The notes: generated by a model from the letters alone, not told the origin. A stretch of DNA of 64,000 nt from JAEUMG01 sp963805405 (GCA_963805405.1 CAWDUC010000020.1:930001-994000); one strand, 5' to 3'. Positions 1 to 9,326 are shown, numbered from the stretch's first letter. Made by a program: numbers and translations.

Positions 1-302
1 GCAAGCAGCCGGTCGTCTTTCTGGACATCATATGCTGACACAAGTGAGACGGGCTCTCGCGCCAGAAGCTGTATCGCCAAGGCATCTGCCGGGGGAATCT
101 GGGTCTCGAAAGACGAAATCGATGGAATGACAACGGGAGCCGTCAAAATCTTATTACCGATGGGCAGTTGCACGCGCCCCTCTCTAGAGTTTGACGCTAC
201 GTATATAAAGTTTCTTACGTGGGGACAATAGGGGGCGGCCACGGCAGTTGTTCGGCCCCTGTTTCGCGATTGAACTCTATTTTTGGACCATAGGTCCAGC
301 AT
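1..302 (-). CDS. Partial hypothetical protein (runs off the left edge)
   Basis: Reading the reverse strand from an ATG at 302, I find about 100 codons without a stop up to base 1, so the gene continues outside the window. The translation looks protein-like, with segments such as QLPIGNKILTAPVVIPSISS and LAREPVSLVSAYDVQKDD, rather than like an antisense shadow. The first 25 or so residues are basic and low in complexity, so the true start may lie further downstream. I do not recognise the family and no catalytic motif is visible in this fragment. It points the same way as the methyltransferase-like gene upstream, 60 bases away. Confidence 0.42.
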   Translation of the reverse strand, partial: MLDLWSKNRVQSRNRGRTTAVAAPYCPHVRNFIYVASNSREGRVQLPIGNKILTAPVVIPSISSFETQIPPADALAIQLLAREPVSLVSAYDVQKDDRLL

Positions 303-362
303 TAATGGTCATCGAAACTGTGCCCGCGCCGGCTTCCATCGACCAGCCGAATTGCGCCAATC

Positions 363-1587
363 CTATCTCCGCAGGCGAGCCCACGCCCACAGGCCATGCT
401 CAGCGATATAGGCTTCGTATTCGCGATAGGCCGGATCGGCGCGCAGATGCCGTTCCTCAGTCTTGGCGCGCAAGTAATAGATGAGATTGACCGCGGCCAT
501 CATGATGCACGAGACCACGGCCGTCAGCCAGCCGGCGCCGGCGATGAAGGGAACGGATATCAGCCACCAAGAGATGTTCTTGCTGACATAGGCGGGATGC
601 TTCAGCCAGCGATAAGGACCCGTTGGTGATGATGCCGCGATTGGTGAGGTTGGAGAACCTGAGGCCGAACGCGGCGGTCGACCAGGCATAGACGAAAACC
701 AGTGCCAGGATGACGCTGCCCCAAATCACATAAAGCCAGGGATATGGCGCGAAGACCGCGCCCCAATAGAGATTATCCTGCTCATATTGGATGTAGGGCG
801 CCTGAACGTCCGTCAACGGGCGATAACAGATCACGCAAATCAGCCAGCCGCCAAGCGTCGGTTCGACGCTGCGGATATGATTGTCGATGACACGCAAAGT
901 GATCGCGTAAGTGATCGTCGCGATCAGGACATCGACCAGATAGAAAAGATCGATGAGCCAACTGAAGAAATGCTCGAAGTCGGCGGGCATCGGAATGGAT
1001 GCATTCCAAAGCGCGCCAAGGTCATTGTGCACATAGACGAACATCAAAGGCAGGAAGAAGGCTTTCACCAGCCAACTCAGGAGGTGGGTCCTGAGCAGGC
1101 TCCAATCCTTCGGACGATTGCCGCCCATGAGCATCGCAAGCTGCGCATAGGCATCGATCGGATCGCGCTGCCGGCAGTCGACATAGGCGATGTAGAACGG
1201 AGACCCCACCAGGATCGCCGGAAACAGCCTGAGCGCGGCCTTCTTGAAGGGCTCGTAGAAATCATTGTGATATTCGGGAATGAGAAAATAAAGCGCGGCG
1301 ATCACGCCTATGGTCGCCCACAGGCCGATGAACTTCCGGGCTATGCGGGGAAGATCGAGAGGCCTGATCGGGGCGCGCGAAAGCCCCGTCGTCGCATTGT
1401 CCTGCACCTTGTAGACGAGCACGTCGACCGCGATCATGGCCGCCGCCGCGCAGCCGAGAACGCTCAGAACCCTGGTGATCGAATCGACGGACCAGTCGCG
1501 CAGGATGGCGGCGCTCGCCAGGGCTGCAGCGACGCCGACGACGCCGGTCAAGACGCCGCTGGCTGATACGGGCCTGCTTATCGACAT
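363..1587 (-). CDS. Isoprenylcysteine carboxyl methyltransferase-like membrane protein (one frameshift)
   Basis: This is a polytopic membrane protein of about 407 residues after correction. Its C-terminal part resembles the isoprenylcysteine carboxyl methyltransferase/NnrU-like fold: NGPYRWLKHPAYVSKNISWW followed by hydrophobic helices and an acidic ExR-type tail (KTEERHLRADPAYREYEAYI). That fold binds S-adenosylmethionine at the membrane. The N-terminal 270 residues are hydrophobic helices. The frame breaks at about 619-621, where a run of three C (GGG on the coding strand) has one base too many. Removing one restores NGPYRWLKHP and a length divisible by three. The ATG at 1587 is preferred, and a GTG at 1653 would add 22 residues. 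The substrate is unknown. Confidence 0.65.
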
Positions 1588-1726
1588 GGTGGAATCGCCA
1601 TGGTTCTTCGCGTTACCAGTCGTGCTTACCACAAGGATCCGAGATCGGCTCACAGACTGGAATCTTGACCATCACGCCTGCCAAGCGCAGCGTGGCCGGA
1701 GACATTGCAGAGGGAGTCCAATCCTT

Positions 1727-3664
1727 ATGCCGAGCACCATCGTCAAGGGCTGCTGCCCGCTCGATTGCCAGGATAGCTGTTCCTGGACGGTCGCGGTCGA
1801 AGACGGGCGGGTGAAGCGCGTCGAAGGCGCCAAGTCGCATCCGATCACGCGCGGGGTGCTGTGCGCTAAAGTGCGCGATTACGAGCAGCGGCTGACGGCG
1901 CCGGATCGCGTGCTCAATCCCTTGCGGCGCATCGGACCGAAGGGCGAAGCGCAGTTCGCACGCATCTCCTGGGACGAGGCGCTCGAGGAGATCGCGACAC
2001 GCTTCAAGGCGATCATCGCGGAGCATGGCGCGGAAGCATTGATGCCGTTCCATTATCTGGGCTCGATGGGGGTCGTACAGCGCTATGCCCTGATGCGGGT
2101 ATTTCACGCGCTGGGCGCGAGCCTTCCCGTCGGCGGGGTTTGCGCGGTCTCGGCTTCGGCGCTGATGAGCGAGGGCCACCCGATCGGCGTCGATCCCGAG
2201 GATACGGTTCATGCGCAACTCATCATCCTGTGGGGGCAGAATGTGCTCACCACCGGCCATCACCAGTGGCATTTCCTCGAAGAGGCGCGCAAGCGCGGCG
2301 CGCGCATCATCTCGATCGATCCGCGCAGCACGCGCACGACCAAAGCCTCCGACCAGCACCTGCGGATCGCTCCGGGCTCCGATGCCATACTCGCCGCGGC
2401 GATGGCGCGGGTGATGATCAGCGAAGCACTGGTCGATATCGAAGCAGCGAAGGCGGGCTCGACCGATTTCGCGGCTTATCGCGAGAGCGTCATGGAGTGG
2501 ACATTGCCGCGTGCGGCGCAAGCGACCGGCTTGAGCGAGGAACAGATCGCTACGCTGGCGCGCGAGTTCGCAAGGGCGCGCCCTGCCCTGATCCGCGCCG
2601 GCATCGCGCCGATGCAGACCGCCAATGGCGAAAGCTTCGTGCGCGGATTATCGGCACTCGCACTGCTCGGCGGCCACTGGCGACACAAGGGCGGCGGCTT
2701 GTCGATCCTTACCCTTGCCGATCTGCCGGAAGCGAATGCCGGGCGCAGCGATCTCGTCGCGGGCAAACCGCGCGAACTCGACATTGCAAAGCTTGGACCG
2801 CTTCTTACCGATCGCGGCCTTTCTCCGCCGATCAAGGCATTGATGGTGTGGTCGGCCAATCCGGCGGTCACCCAGATCGATACGAGCCTCGTACGCCAGG
2901 GCTTGCGGCGCGACGATCTGTTCACCGTGGTGTTCGATCATTTCATCACCGACACGGCGCGGCACGCCGATATCGTGTTGCCGGCGACAACGCAGTTCGA
3001 GCATTTCGACGTGCAAGGTGCCTGGGGCCATTATTACGTTTCGGCGAACGAGCCGGCGATGGCGCCGATGGGCAAAGCCAAAAGCGGCGGGGCATTGATG
3101 CGGGCGCTGGCCGCGCGGCTCGGGCTCGATCATCCGGCATTGAAAGAGAGCGATGAGGAGATCGCGGCCAGTGCATTGCCCGATGGCTGGACGCTCGACG
3201 CGTTGAGGCAGGCCGGGTGGCGCAAGCTCGCGCCCAAGGCCGAAGGACCGCTCAAGCCCTTGTCGATTGCCGGGCCGATCGCCGAACCGCTGTCAATCCC
3301 GGCCAAGGCCCTGCAATTACTGACGCCGAAATCGCATTATTTCCTCAACTCGACATTCGCCAACATGCCACGGCAGCGAAAGTCGCAAGGCATGGCGGCA
3401 ATCGAAATCCATCCTGAAGAGGCAAGGCTGCGTGACTTGAGCGACGGCGATGTCGCGGTGGTGCGCAACGGCAAGACCAAGATGCGGCTCGCGGTGAAGG
3501 TGACGGACACGATCCTGCCCGGGCTCGCGGTGCTCGAAGGCAAGTGGTGGGGCGATGATGATGACGGCAATGCGCTGATGAACCGATTGACGGACGCGCA
3601 ATTCTCGCCAAAGGGCCAGCCCGCCTATAACGACACGTTCGTCACGATCGAGCGGATGGCTTAA
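1727..3664 (+). CDS. Molybdopterin-dependent oxidoreductase (DMSO reductase superfamily)
   Basis: This 645-residue protein belongs to the bis-MGD molybdopterin oxidoreductase superfamily. The N-terminus carries the [4Fe-4S] motif CPLDCQDSC with the fourth cysteine in GVLCAKVRDY. MGD-binding segments follow (ILWGQNVLTTGHH, IISIDPRSTRTT, MVWSANPAVTQID), and the C-terminal dinucleotide-binding domain includes NSTFANMPRQR. The reading frame is open further upstream, but the ATG at 1727 follows an AGGGAG ribosome site and gives a clean family N-terminus. There is no Tat signal, so it is probably cytoplasmic. The substrate cannot be told. The gene converges on the cytochrome b561 gene with a 23-base overlap, and no iron-sulfur or membrane partner subunit is adjacent. 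Confidence 0.86.
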   Translation: MPSTIVKGCCPLDCQDSCSWTVAVEDGRVKRVEGAKSHPITRGVLCAKVRDYEQRLTAPDRVLNPLRRIGPKGEAQFARISWDEALEEIATRFKAIIAEHGAEALMPFHYLGSMGVVQRYALMRVFHALGASLPVGGVCAVSASALMSEGHPIGVDPEDTVHAQLIILWGQNVLTTGHHQWHFLEEARKRGARIISIDPRSTRTTKASDQHLRIAPGSDAILAAAMARVMISEALVDIEAAKAGSTDFAAYRESVMEWTLPRAAQATGLSEEQIATLAREFARARPALIRAGIAPMQTANGESFVRGLSALALLGGHWRHKGGGLSILTLADLPEANAGRSDLVAGKPRELDIAKLGPLLTDRGLSPPIKALMVWSANPAVTQIDTSLVRQGLRRDDLFTVVFDHFITDTARHADIVLPATTQFEHFDVQGAWGHYYVSANEPAMAPMGKAKSGGALMRALAARLGLDHPALKESDEEIAASALPDGWTLDALRQAGWRKLAPKAEGPLKPLSIAGPIAEPLSIPAKALQLLTPKSHYFLNSTFANMPRQRKSQGMAAIEIHPEEARLRDLSDGDVAVVRNGKTKMRLAVKVTDTILPGLAVLEGKWWGDDDDGNALMNRLTDAQFSPKGQPAYNDTFVTIERMA

Positions 3665-4154
3665 ACATCCTGACGAGCACATTGCTCTTCTGGATGAAGT
3701 GCTGCCAGAGCGCGCCGGCGGCGTGGAGAAGTACCGCGACGATGATGACAGGCTTGCCCAGTTCATGGACTTCGCCCAGCCAGTGAATGCCGAGGAACCA
3801 GGCCGCAGCACCGGTCAGCGGCATGAGGAAGATCACGGCGTAGAGAACAAGATGCACCACCGCCGCGGCCCAGCGCTGCAGTGCGCTTTCGCCGGAAGGC
3901 GGGGCAGGCACGCCGCGGTAGAGTCGGATCGCAAGGCGGAGGATGGCCAGCACAAAAATGGCGATGCCGACATAGACATGGATGTTCGCATTGGTGACGT
4001 CGTCGGGCGTAGCCTCGGTTCCGCGGCGGTAGGCGCGGTAGGCCGGGACTATGTCCTCGCCAAAGAAGAGTTGAAAAATGACCAAGGCGGCAATGACCCA
4101 GTGAAGCGCGATCTGCGCAAAACTGTAACCGGCGGGTGCAAATTTCGTAGCCAT
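3642..4154 (-). CDS. Cytochrome b561 family membrane protein
   Basis: A 170-residue four-helix membrane cytochrome b of the prokaryotic b561 type. Candidate heme-ligand histidines lie in the expected helices: IALHWVIAALVIFQ in helix 1, NIHVYVGIAIFVLAI in helix 2, and the histidines of the HLVLYAVIFLMPLTG and LLHAAGALWQHF segments. These proteins pass electrons from quinol to periplasmic acceptors or superoxide. The ATG at 4154 has GGAG eight bases upstream, whereas the in-frame ATG at 4175 lacks a site. The gene overlaps the molybdopterin oxidoreductase tail to tail, so the two are not co-transcribed, and pairing them functionally would be speculation. Confidence 0.86.
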   Translation of the reverse strand: MATKFAPAGYSFAQIALHWVIAALVIFQLFFGEDIVPAYRAYRRGTEATPDDVTNANIHVYVGIAIFVLAILRLAIRLYRGVPAPPSGESALQRWAAAVVHLVLYAVIFLMPLTGAAAWFLGIHWLGEVHELGKPVIIVAVLLHAAGALWQHFIQKSNVLVRMFKPSARS

Positions 4155-4258
4155 CGCGAATCTCCGAAGACACACTATCGGCTAGACTATGTTTGGGAAC
4201 GAGCCTGGCCTTGATCCAGGACAATAGACCTGCCGAATAGCCATAGGACGAATGGACG

Positions 4259-4798
4259 ATGTCAAAACCGCCGAAAAGGGGTTCAGCCCTGCTCCTCATC
4301 GACATCCAGCAGGCCATGTTCGGGCCAGACGAAATCTGCCACGAGCCACAACGCATCGCGCAGACGATCGGCAATCTCCTGGCGCGGGCGCGCAGCGAAG
4401 GCGTGCCGGTTTTTCACGTTCGCCATTGCGAAGCCGAAGGCGCATTCGAGCCCGGCGGTACCGGTTGGCACATCCACCCTTCCGTCGCGCCCCGCGAAGG
4501 AGAACCGGTATTCGAAAAATGGGCCGCGAGCGCATTCTACAACACCGATCTCGACACGCGATTGCGCGAGGCCGGCATCGCCAATCTGACCATCGCCGGA
4601 CTGCAGAGCGAATATTGCATCGACACGGCCTGCCGCGTTGCACAAACGCTGGGCTATCACGTTACGCTTGTCGCCGACGGCCACTCGACCTTCAGCACGC
4701 CAGAGCTGAGTGCCGCACAGATCATCGCGCATCACAACAAGGTGCTAGCGGGGATCGTCGCGGCGGTGACGCCAGCGAGGGATGTGACGTTCGACTGA
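4259..4798 (+). CDS. Isochorismatase-family cysteine hydrolase
   Basis: A 179-residue protein of the isochorismatase-like hydrolase fold. The catalytic triad is visible: Asp15 in LLLIDIQQAMF, Lys in FEKWAASAFYNTDL and the nucleophilic Cys in GLQSEYCIDTACR, preceded by the usual cis-peptide region TIAGLQSE. Members hydrolyse amides or vinyl ethers (nicotinamide, biuret, isochorismate and others), and the substrate here cannot be assigned. Transcription diverges from the b561 gene across roughly 100 bases. The next gene on the same strand encodes a cyclic-nucleotide-binding protein. Confidence 0.88.
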   Translation: MSKPPKRGSALLLIDIQQAMFGPDEICHEPQRIAQTIGNLLARARSEGVPVFHVRHCEAEGAFEPGGTGWHIHPSVAPREGEPVFEKWAASAFYNTDLDTRLREAGIANLTIAGLQSEYCIDTACRVAQTLGYHVTLVADGHSTFSTPELSAAQIIAHHNKVLAGIVAAVTPARDVTFD

Positions 4799-4975
4799 AC
4801 GCAACGCGCCGAAAATTTCAGCAGCTGCCTTTCAAAAGAGCAGGTCCTTGGCACCCGGCGACGCTGAATGCGCGAATTATGCAGGCTTTATGACAGTCCG
4901 TCGATTGGCGCGGGCTTTGCAGCGCCCCTTTGCAATGCAAGAGGGGGAGATGACCGGAGTGAGGGGTGCCTGCGG

Positions 4976-5458
4976 GTGACGGGCGTTCTTGCGCGCTGCT
5001 CGGCGGCGCAAAAGACGCACGTCCCCGCCGGCACCGTACTCATGGCCGAGGGGACGAAGTCAGGCCGCATCTATGTTCTCGACGCCGGCACGATCGAGGT
5101 CGTGCGCGGCGATACGCGCGTCGCGCTGGTGGGCGAGCGAGGGGCGATCTTCGGAGAGATGTCGGTGCTGCTCGACGCAGCCCATACGGCGACGGTGCGC
5201 GCCGTCGATGACTCGACGGTCTATGCTTTCACCGATGCGGCGGATTTCCTGCGCTCCGATCCCGAGACAACATTGGCCGTCGCGAAGCTGCTGGCGCAAC
5301 GGCTGCATAGCGCGACGACCTATCTCGTCGATCTCAAGCGGCAGTATGCCGGGCAATCCAATCACCTCGGCATGGTGAGCGATGTGCTGGCGAGCCTGAT
5401 CAACCAGCCTCCCGGCGATTTCGAGCCGGGATCGGATCGTCTGCCCAACTCAACCTAG
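4976..5458 (+). CDS. Cyclic nucleotide-binding domain protein without DNA-binding domain
   Basis: This protein has a Crp-like cNMP-binding beta-barrel: VPAGTVLMAEGTKSGRIYVL, then VALVGERGAIFGEMSVLLDA, which is the phosphate-binding cassette region. A helix follows, but there is no helix-turn-helix, so it is probably a sensor or anchoring domain rather than a transcription factor. The frame is open back to an ATG at 4868. I prefer the GTG at 4976 because the extra 36 residues look non-coding and a GA-rich stretch precedes the GTG. The 161-residue length suits a lone cNMP domain. The stop overlaps the stop of the converging phosphoesterase by 4 bases. Confidence 0.72.
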   Translation: MTGVLARCSAAQKTHVPAGTVLMAEGTKSGRIYVLDAGTIEVVRGDTRVALVGERGAIFGEMSVLLDAAHTATVRAVDDSTVYAFTDAADFLRSDPETTLAVAKLLAQRLHSATTYLVDLKRQYAGQSNHLGMVSDVLASLINQPPGDFEPGSDRLPNST

Positions 5459-6234
5459 CCAGCGAGGACCCATTCCGGCGGCCGCGACAAGCGCGGCAAT
5501 GGACGCGCGATCGGCTCGTCGAGCCGGATCGCCTGCGCGCCCGCCGACGACATCCAGAAGGCCTCGCGCAATGTCGTGTCGATCATGATATGGGCGGGCG
5601 GCGCGCCAGAATGCTGGCCGGTGTTGAAGACGAGCGTGTCGCCGATGCGGTCCACCCATGAACCGCCCTTGACGAAGGGCGACTGGTGAATGTGGCCCGA
5701 GATGACCATGTCGGGACGGTATTGCGCGATCCAGCCCGACAAGGCCTCGTCGCCGGCATCGCGGGCGCCGGTCCAGCTCACCTGCGCTTCCTGCGGCGGT
5801 GCGTGATAGACCCAGATCCAATAGCCGTTTCGCTGCCCTGAAGCGGCTGCAAGCTGCGCGGCCACCCTTTCGCGGGCGAGCGGGCCGTCCCACCAGGGGC
5901 AAGCCGTCAGGAGAATGTCGCCGATCCACAGCGTGTCGCCGTCGGAGGACACGCGATCATGGCGGCACTGGCCAACCCAGCGTGCGGTCTTCTCGCCGAA
6001 TTCATCGCGTGAATCGAGATCGTGATTGCCGGAGCAGATGACGACTCGCGTCCTGTCACGCAGGAGTTCCACATATTTTTGTACAACCAGCGTCTGGGCA
6101 CGGCCATCGACCAATGACGAGAGATCGAGATGATCGCCGGCAAGGACGACGAGATCGAAGCGCTGCGCCTCGGCCACCAGCCAGTCGAATTGCGGCAGGG
6201 AATAATGCAGATCAGCGACGATCAGCGCCCTCAT
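5455..6234 (-). CDS. Calcineurin-like metallophosphoesterase
   Basis: A 259-residue cytoplasmic metallophosphoesterase. All metal-ligand motifs of the family are present in order: DLH near residue 8, GDHLD near 33, GNHD near 70, YHAPP in the middle and GHIH near 185. A C-terminal NTGQ segment closes the fold. The family includes phosphodiesterases and phosphatases acting on nucleotides, phospholipids or proteins, and nothing here narrows the substrate. The gene is convergent with the cNMP-binding protein gene. Confidence 0.87.
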   Translation of the reverse strand: MRALIVADLHYSLPQFDWLVAEAQRFDLVVLAGDHLDLSSLVDGRAQTLVVQKYVELLRDRTRVVICSGNHDLDSRDEFGEKTARWVGQCRHDRVSSDGDTLWIGDILLTACPWWDGPLARERVAAQLAAASGQRNGYWIWVYHAPPQEAQVSWTGARDAGDEALSGWIAQYRPDMVISGHIHQSPFVKGGSWVDRIGDTLVFNTGQHSGAPPAHIMIDTTLREAFWMSSAGAQAIRLDEPIARPLPRLSRPPEWVLAG

Positions 6235-6456
6235 GAGACCTTCATCAAATCGTGCTCATCGCGGTTCAGGCTCATCGGCGTTCCCGTGGCGGCAGTTCCG
6301 GCGTGACGCGAGAGTGGCGACAACTTCTGAAGATTGCAAGGCGATACACGCCTGAGTCGAACTGCCGCACGCCTTTGTTTTGTGCTCGGAACGCGTGCGC
6401 GGGTTCGACGATTACGGTCGAATCAGATAGTGAGGATTTGGGCGGGAGAGGTAGTC

Positions 6457-6666
6457 ATGCGAGAATATATAAGCGACAGTCTCCTTGAGGAGCGCATTCG
6501 GCAATTGGCGGTCGAACAGATGTCGCAGGATCTACGATCAATCATCCTGACGCGCCTAGCCAACGGCAATGTCGAGGTGAGCGTGGTGCGCGAATTGCGG
6601 GATTTCGGACGACCGCCGAATGCTTTCGTCGATTGCCAGACTCTCGAGTTCGTCCGGCAAGCTTGA
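6457..6666 (+). CDS. Small hypothetical protein
   Basis: A 69-residue reading frame with a strong GGGAGAGG ribosome site directly before the ATG. An open frame also exists upstream from 6334, but that part looks non-coding. The protein is predicted helical and charged, begins MREYISDSLLEERIRQLAVE and has no membrane segment or recognised motif. It lies 9 bases before the VOC protein gene, so the two are probably co-transcribed. I do not recognise the family. Confidence 0.5.
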   Translation: MREYISDSLLEERIRQLAVEQMSQDLRSIILTRLANGNVEVSVVRELRDFGRPPNAFVDCQTLEFVRQA

Positions 6667-6675
6667 TCGCCGTGC

Positions 6676-7167
6676 ATGCCTGAAAAGGTTCACACATTCG
6701 AGGAAGGCGCGACCATGCAGGTCGCGCTGGTCGTGCGCGATCTCGAAGCAGAAATGAAGCGGCATCACGAAGTCTTCCAGATCGGGCCCTGGGATATTTT
6801 CGAGGTCGACAATTCGATCATCAATCCGTGGATCTATCGCGGCAAGCCGGTCGAGCTTACCTGCCGCGTCGCCTTCGCATGGTCGGGCGACACGCAGATC
6901 GAGATCATCCAGCCGGTCAAGGGCTACAGCATCTATGACGAGCATCTCGAGCGGCGCGGCGACGGGTTGCATCACATCAAGCTCTATTTCTCGGACTGCA
7001 AGGCAGCAGTCGCGCGCTTCGAGCGAGCCGGCTATCCCGTCATACAGAGCGGCGTGTTCGATGAAGACCTGCATTTCTATCTCGATACGCTGAAAGACTT
7101 TGGCTACATCATCGAACTCGGCAATGTCGGGAAGGTAAGGCCGTCGCAGCGCCGCTATCCGGCGTAA
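6676..7167 (+). CDS. VOC (glyoxalase/dioxygenase fold) family protein
   Basis: A 163-residue protein of the vicinal oxygen chelate fold. It opens with a beta-alpha-beta-beta-beta unit (MQVALVVRDLEAEMKRHHEV), continues with GDTQIEIIQPVKGYSIYDEH, and a second module starts at GLHHIKLYFSDCKAAVARFE and ends in GYIIELGNV. The metal-ligand candidates His (HHIKLYF) and Glu (IIELGN) are typical of the methylmalonyl-CoA epimerase/glyoxalase branch. The reaction is not identifiable. The gene follows the small hypothetical gene closely. Confidence 0.8.
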   Translation: MPEKVHTFEEGATMQVALVVRDLEAEMKRHHEVFQIGPWDIFEVDNSIINPWIYRGKPVELTCRVAFAWSGDTQIEIIQPVKGYSIYDEHLERRGDGLHHIKLYFSDCKAAVARFERAGYPVIQSGVFDEDLHFYLDTLKDFGYIIELGNVGKVRPSQRRYPA

Positions 7168-7221
7168 TTAAGGTTTTTCAGTCGAACTGCTCGGCGCCTC
7201 GGTGCCACTTGTTATCGATGG

Positions 7222-9183
7222 CTAGCCCATGCGTGTGATCGAGTGTTGCTTGATCCACCTGTAGACAGTGGCACGGCAAACACCCAGATGAGAAGCTGCG
7301 CGCGGAATGTTCCAGTCCACGCGTTGGAGGACTTCCAGGAGTCTGGGAGCACCCACGCCGGCCTGCGCAATCCGCAGCGGACGACCTGCCTCCGTCACAT
7401 CCGGTGTACGGCTCGGCATGATGCATATCCCGCGACTCCTGACCTCGCTTGGGAGGTCGTTCGGCTCAATGGAGTTGCTATGGGCCATGGCGAGACAAAG
7501 TCTCAAGACATTGCGAAGCTGACGTATATTGCCCGGCCATGCATATCCACTCAGCAGAGCCGCGGCCGCAGGACTCAAGGAGGCAGAAGGATTTACCCGG
7601 GACGCTTCATCGCGGAAAATCCTGTCTATCAGCATAGGCATATCTTTCCTCTCTCGCAGTGGCGGCAAGTGAAGTGTCGCCCCGCAAAGCCTGTAGTACA
7701 GATCTTCCCTAAATCGCCCCTTCGAGATCAGCTCCTGCAAATCCTGGTTCGAGGCGGCGATAACACGGACGTCGATGGATTTCGGCTTGGTTTCTCCCAA
7801 GACCAGAACCTCGTTCGACGACAGCACTCTCAGAAGCCGCGTCTGCAAGTGAAGGGGCATGTCGCCGATTTCGTCAAGGAAGAGAGTGCCACCATCGGCC
7901 TCCAGTAGGAGCCCTTTCTTCCCTTTATTATTGCCTCCGGTGAACGAACCCGTGGCGTAACCGAACAATTCGCTTTCGATCAGGGATTCAGGGATCGCCG
8001 CGCAATTGATTGCAACGAAGGGCTGCTTCGATCGAGCCCCTGAAGCATGCAGCGCCCGGCTCAGGACTTCCTTGCCGACACCCGTTTCCCCAAGGATCAG
8101 GATATTCAGAGCCTTATCGAGAATGCGCTTCGCCTGATCGATTAGCTGAACCATACGTAAATCGTCGCCAGCCAGTGCATCGATCGCAGGTGCGGGCCGA
8201 AGCTGTGAAGGCGGATTGCGCCTCGCGGGTGAATTCGCGCGTGCAGGCGCCACTGAGCCGAAGAGAATCTTGCCTGACAACGTCCGCAGAGCACCTCGGT
8301 CGGCCGTAGTCTTTTGACTAGCAAGCTGCCAAATACCAGACATGCCTTGAGTGAACAGTTCGCCTATCTCCTGACCGACCGGCTCAACATGGCGGCCTGC
8401 CGGAAAACATAAATCGCCAAGGCGAAGAGCGCGACGGCTACCGGTATTTACTCCGGCGATCAATCCGTCGGAATCAAACGCAATCATTGCTTCGGCAGCC
8501 ACGTCCACCATGGACCAGGCCGAGCTGAGGCGAAGAATATGACGGTCGCGGAAGACATGGAGGAAGTTGGCGTCCTCCAGCAACCTTGCATGGAGCGTGG
8601 CCAACCGGAGCGCGAGCCGTTGGCTCTCCCGCGGCACAGGCGAGACCAATGCCGATATGTCCAATACGCCAAACAGGTTTCCGTTCGGATCAAACAGCGG
8701 CGCGCTGTTGCAGGTAAGCGAAAGATGCGCGCAGTCGAAGTGATCGGCCTGGTGACAGCTAATCGGCTCCTTCTCGACGATGCATGTGCCGACACCGCAG
8801 GTACCCGCCCTCCCTTCACCCCAATCAGCAGCGAGATAGAGACCCGCGCGCTTAAGGTCCGGATCATTCAAGTCCCCAACAAAGTCAACCGCGATGCCTT
8901 GCGCATTGGTCAGGAGCACAACATAGCCGTCGTCGGCGACACTCTTGTAAAGTTGCTCCATTCCTGAACGCGCGATCCTCATGAACTCATCAATCTGCTC
9001 CTGGTGGTCACGCAACCGCGCCTGCTCGACAATCTGTGCGGGCACGGACCTGGACGGATCAAGACCGTATTCGCTCATGCAACGGGACCATGAGCGCAAA
9101 ATGGGATCGGCTGCGGGATGAAAACCATCAACGATCGAAAGCACTTTATCGATGTGCTGGCGATGAACAGTTGCTGGCACCAT
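7222..9183 (-). CDS. AcoR-like sigma-54-dependent transcriptional activator (GAF-AAA+-Fis)
   Basis: A 653-residue bacterial enhancer-binding protein. The N-terminal sensor has a GAF-like region (residues about 70-190, GEGRAGTCGVGTCIVEKEP). The AAA+ domain follows, with Walker A GETGVGKE near residue 365, Walker B LFLDEIGD, and arginine-finger and sensor II regions (FREDLYYRL, GYAWPGNIRQL). The C-terminus carries a Fis-type helix-turn-helix (NIPRAASHLGVCRATVYRWI). The sigma-54-contact loop at residues 412-417 reads GSFTGG instead of GAFTGA, keeping the key Phe-Thr. This architecture is that of AcoR-type regulators sensing small ketones, alcohols or aromatics. It lies downstream of an epoxide-hydrolase-like gene that has a -24/-12 promoter, its most likely target. 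Confidence 0.92.
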   Translation of the reverse strand: MVPATVHRQHIDKVLSIVDGFHPAADPILRSWSRCMSEYGLDPSRSVPAQIVEQARLRDHQEQIDEFMRIARSGMEQLYKSVADDGYVVLLTNAQGIAVDFVGDLNDPDLKRAGLYLAADWGEGRAGTCGVGTCIVEKEPISCHQADHFDCAHLSLTCNSAPLFDPNGNLFGVLDISALVSPVPRESQRLALRLATLHARLLEDANFLHVFRDRHILRLSSAWSMVDVAAEAMIAFDSDGLIAGVNTGSRRALRLGDLCFPAGRHVEPVGQEIGELFTQGMSGIWQLASQKTTADRGALRTLSGKILFGSVAPARANSPARRNPPSQLRPAPAIDALAGDDLRMVQLIDQAKRILDKALNILILGETGVGKEVLSRALHASGARSKQPFVAINCAAIPESLIESELFGYATGSFTGGNNKGKKGLLLEADGGTLFLDEIGDMPLHLQTRLLRVLSSNEVLVLGETKPKSIDVRVIAASNQDLQELISKGRFREDLYYRLCGATLHLPPLRERKDMPMLIDRIFRDEASRVNPSASLSPAAAALLSGYAWPGNIRQLRNVLRLCLAMAHSNSIEPNDLPSEVRSRGICIMPSRTPDVTEAGRPLRIAQAGVGAPRLLEVLQRVDWNIPRAASHLGVCRATVYRWIKQHSITRMG

Positions 9184-9289
9184 GCTTCCCCCGGGTCATT
9201 CCGCCCGCGCCGAGCGCACTTCTTATCCGCGTCTCATGCAGGAGGTCAGCTTAGCGTGGCGCTCCGGCCATACGCAATTAGCAAGGCTT

Positions 9290-9320
9290 GCGGGTGAGAA
9301 GCTTGCGGCTTCTCACCCGC
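9290..9320 (-). terminator. Strong hairpin after the epoxide-hydrolase-like gene
   Basis: A perfect 13-base inverted repeat (GCGGGTGAGAAGC and its complement) separated by 5 bases begins 6 bases past the hydrolase stop codon. No T-run follows on either strand, so it is a terminator-like or RNA-stabilising hairpin rather than a textbook Rho-independent terminator. It would separate the hydrolase transcript from the activator gene that starts at 9183. Confidence 0.5.
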
Positions 9321-9326
9321 CTGCAC

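Noticed and set aside
787..1566. 259-codon plus-strand frame opposite the methyltransferase-like gene
   Set aside because: Highly charged, low-complexity translation. The opposite strand encodes a consistent membrane protein.
1727..4154. Molybdopterin oxidoreductase and cytochrome b561 as one electron-transfer complex
   Set aside because: The genes are convergent and overlap at their 3' ends, so they cannot share a transcript. The oxidoreductase also lacks a Tat signal, so it would be on the other side of the membrane from typical b561 acceptors.
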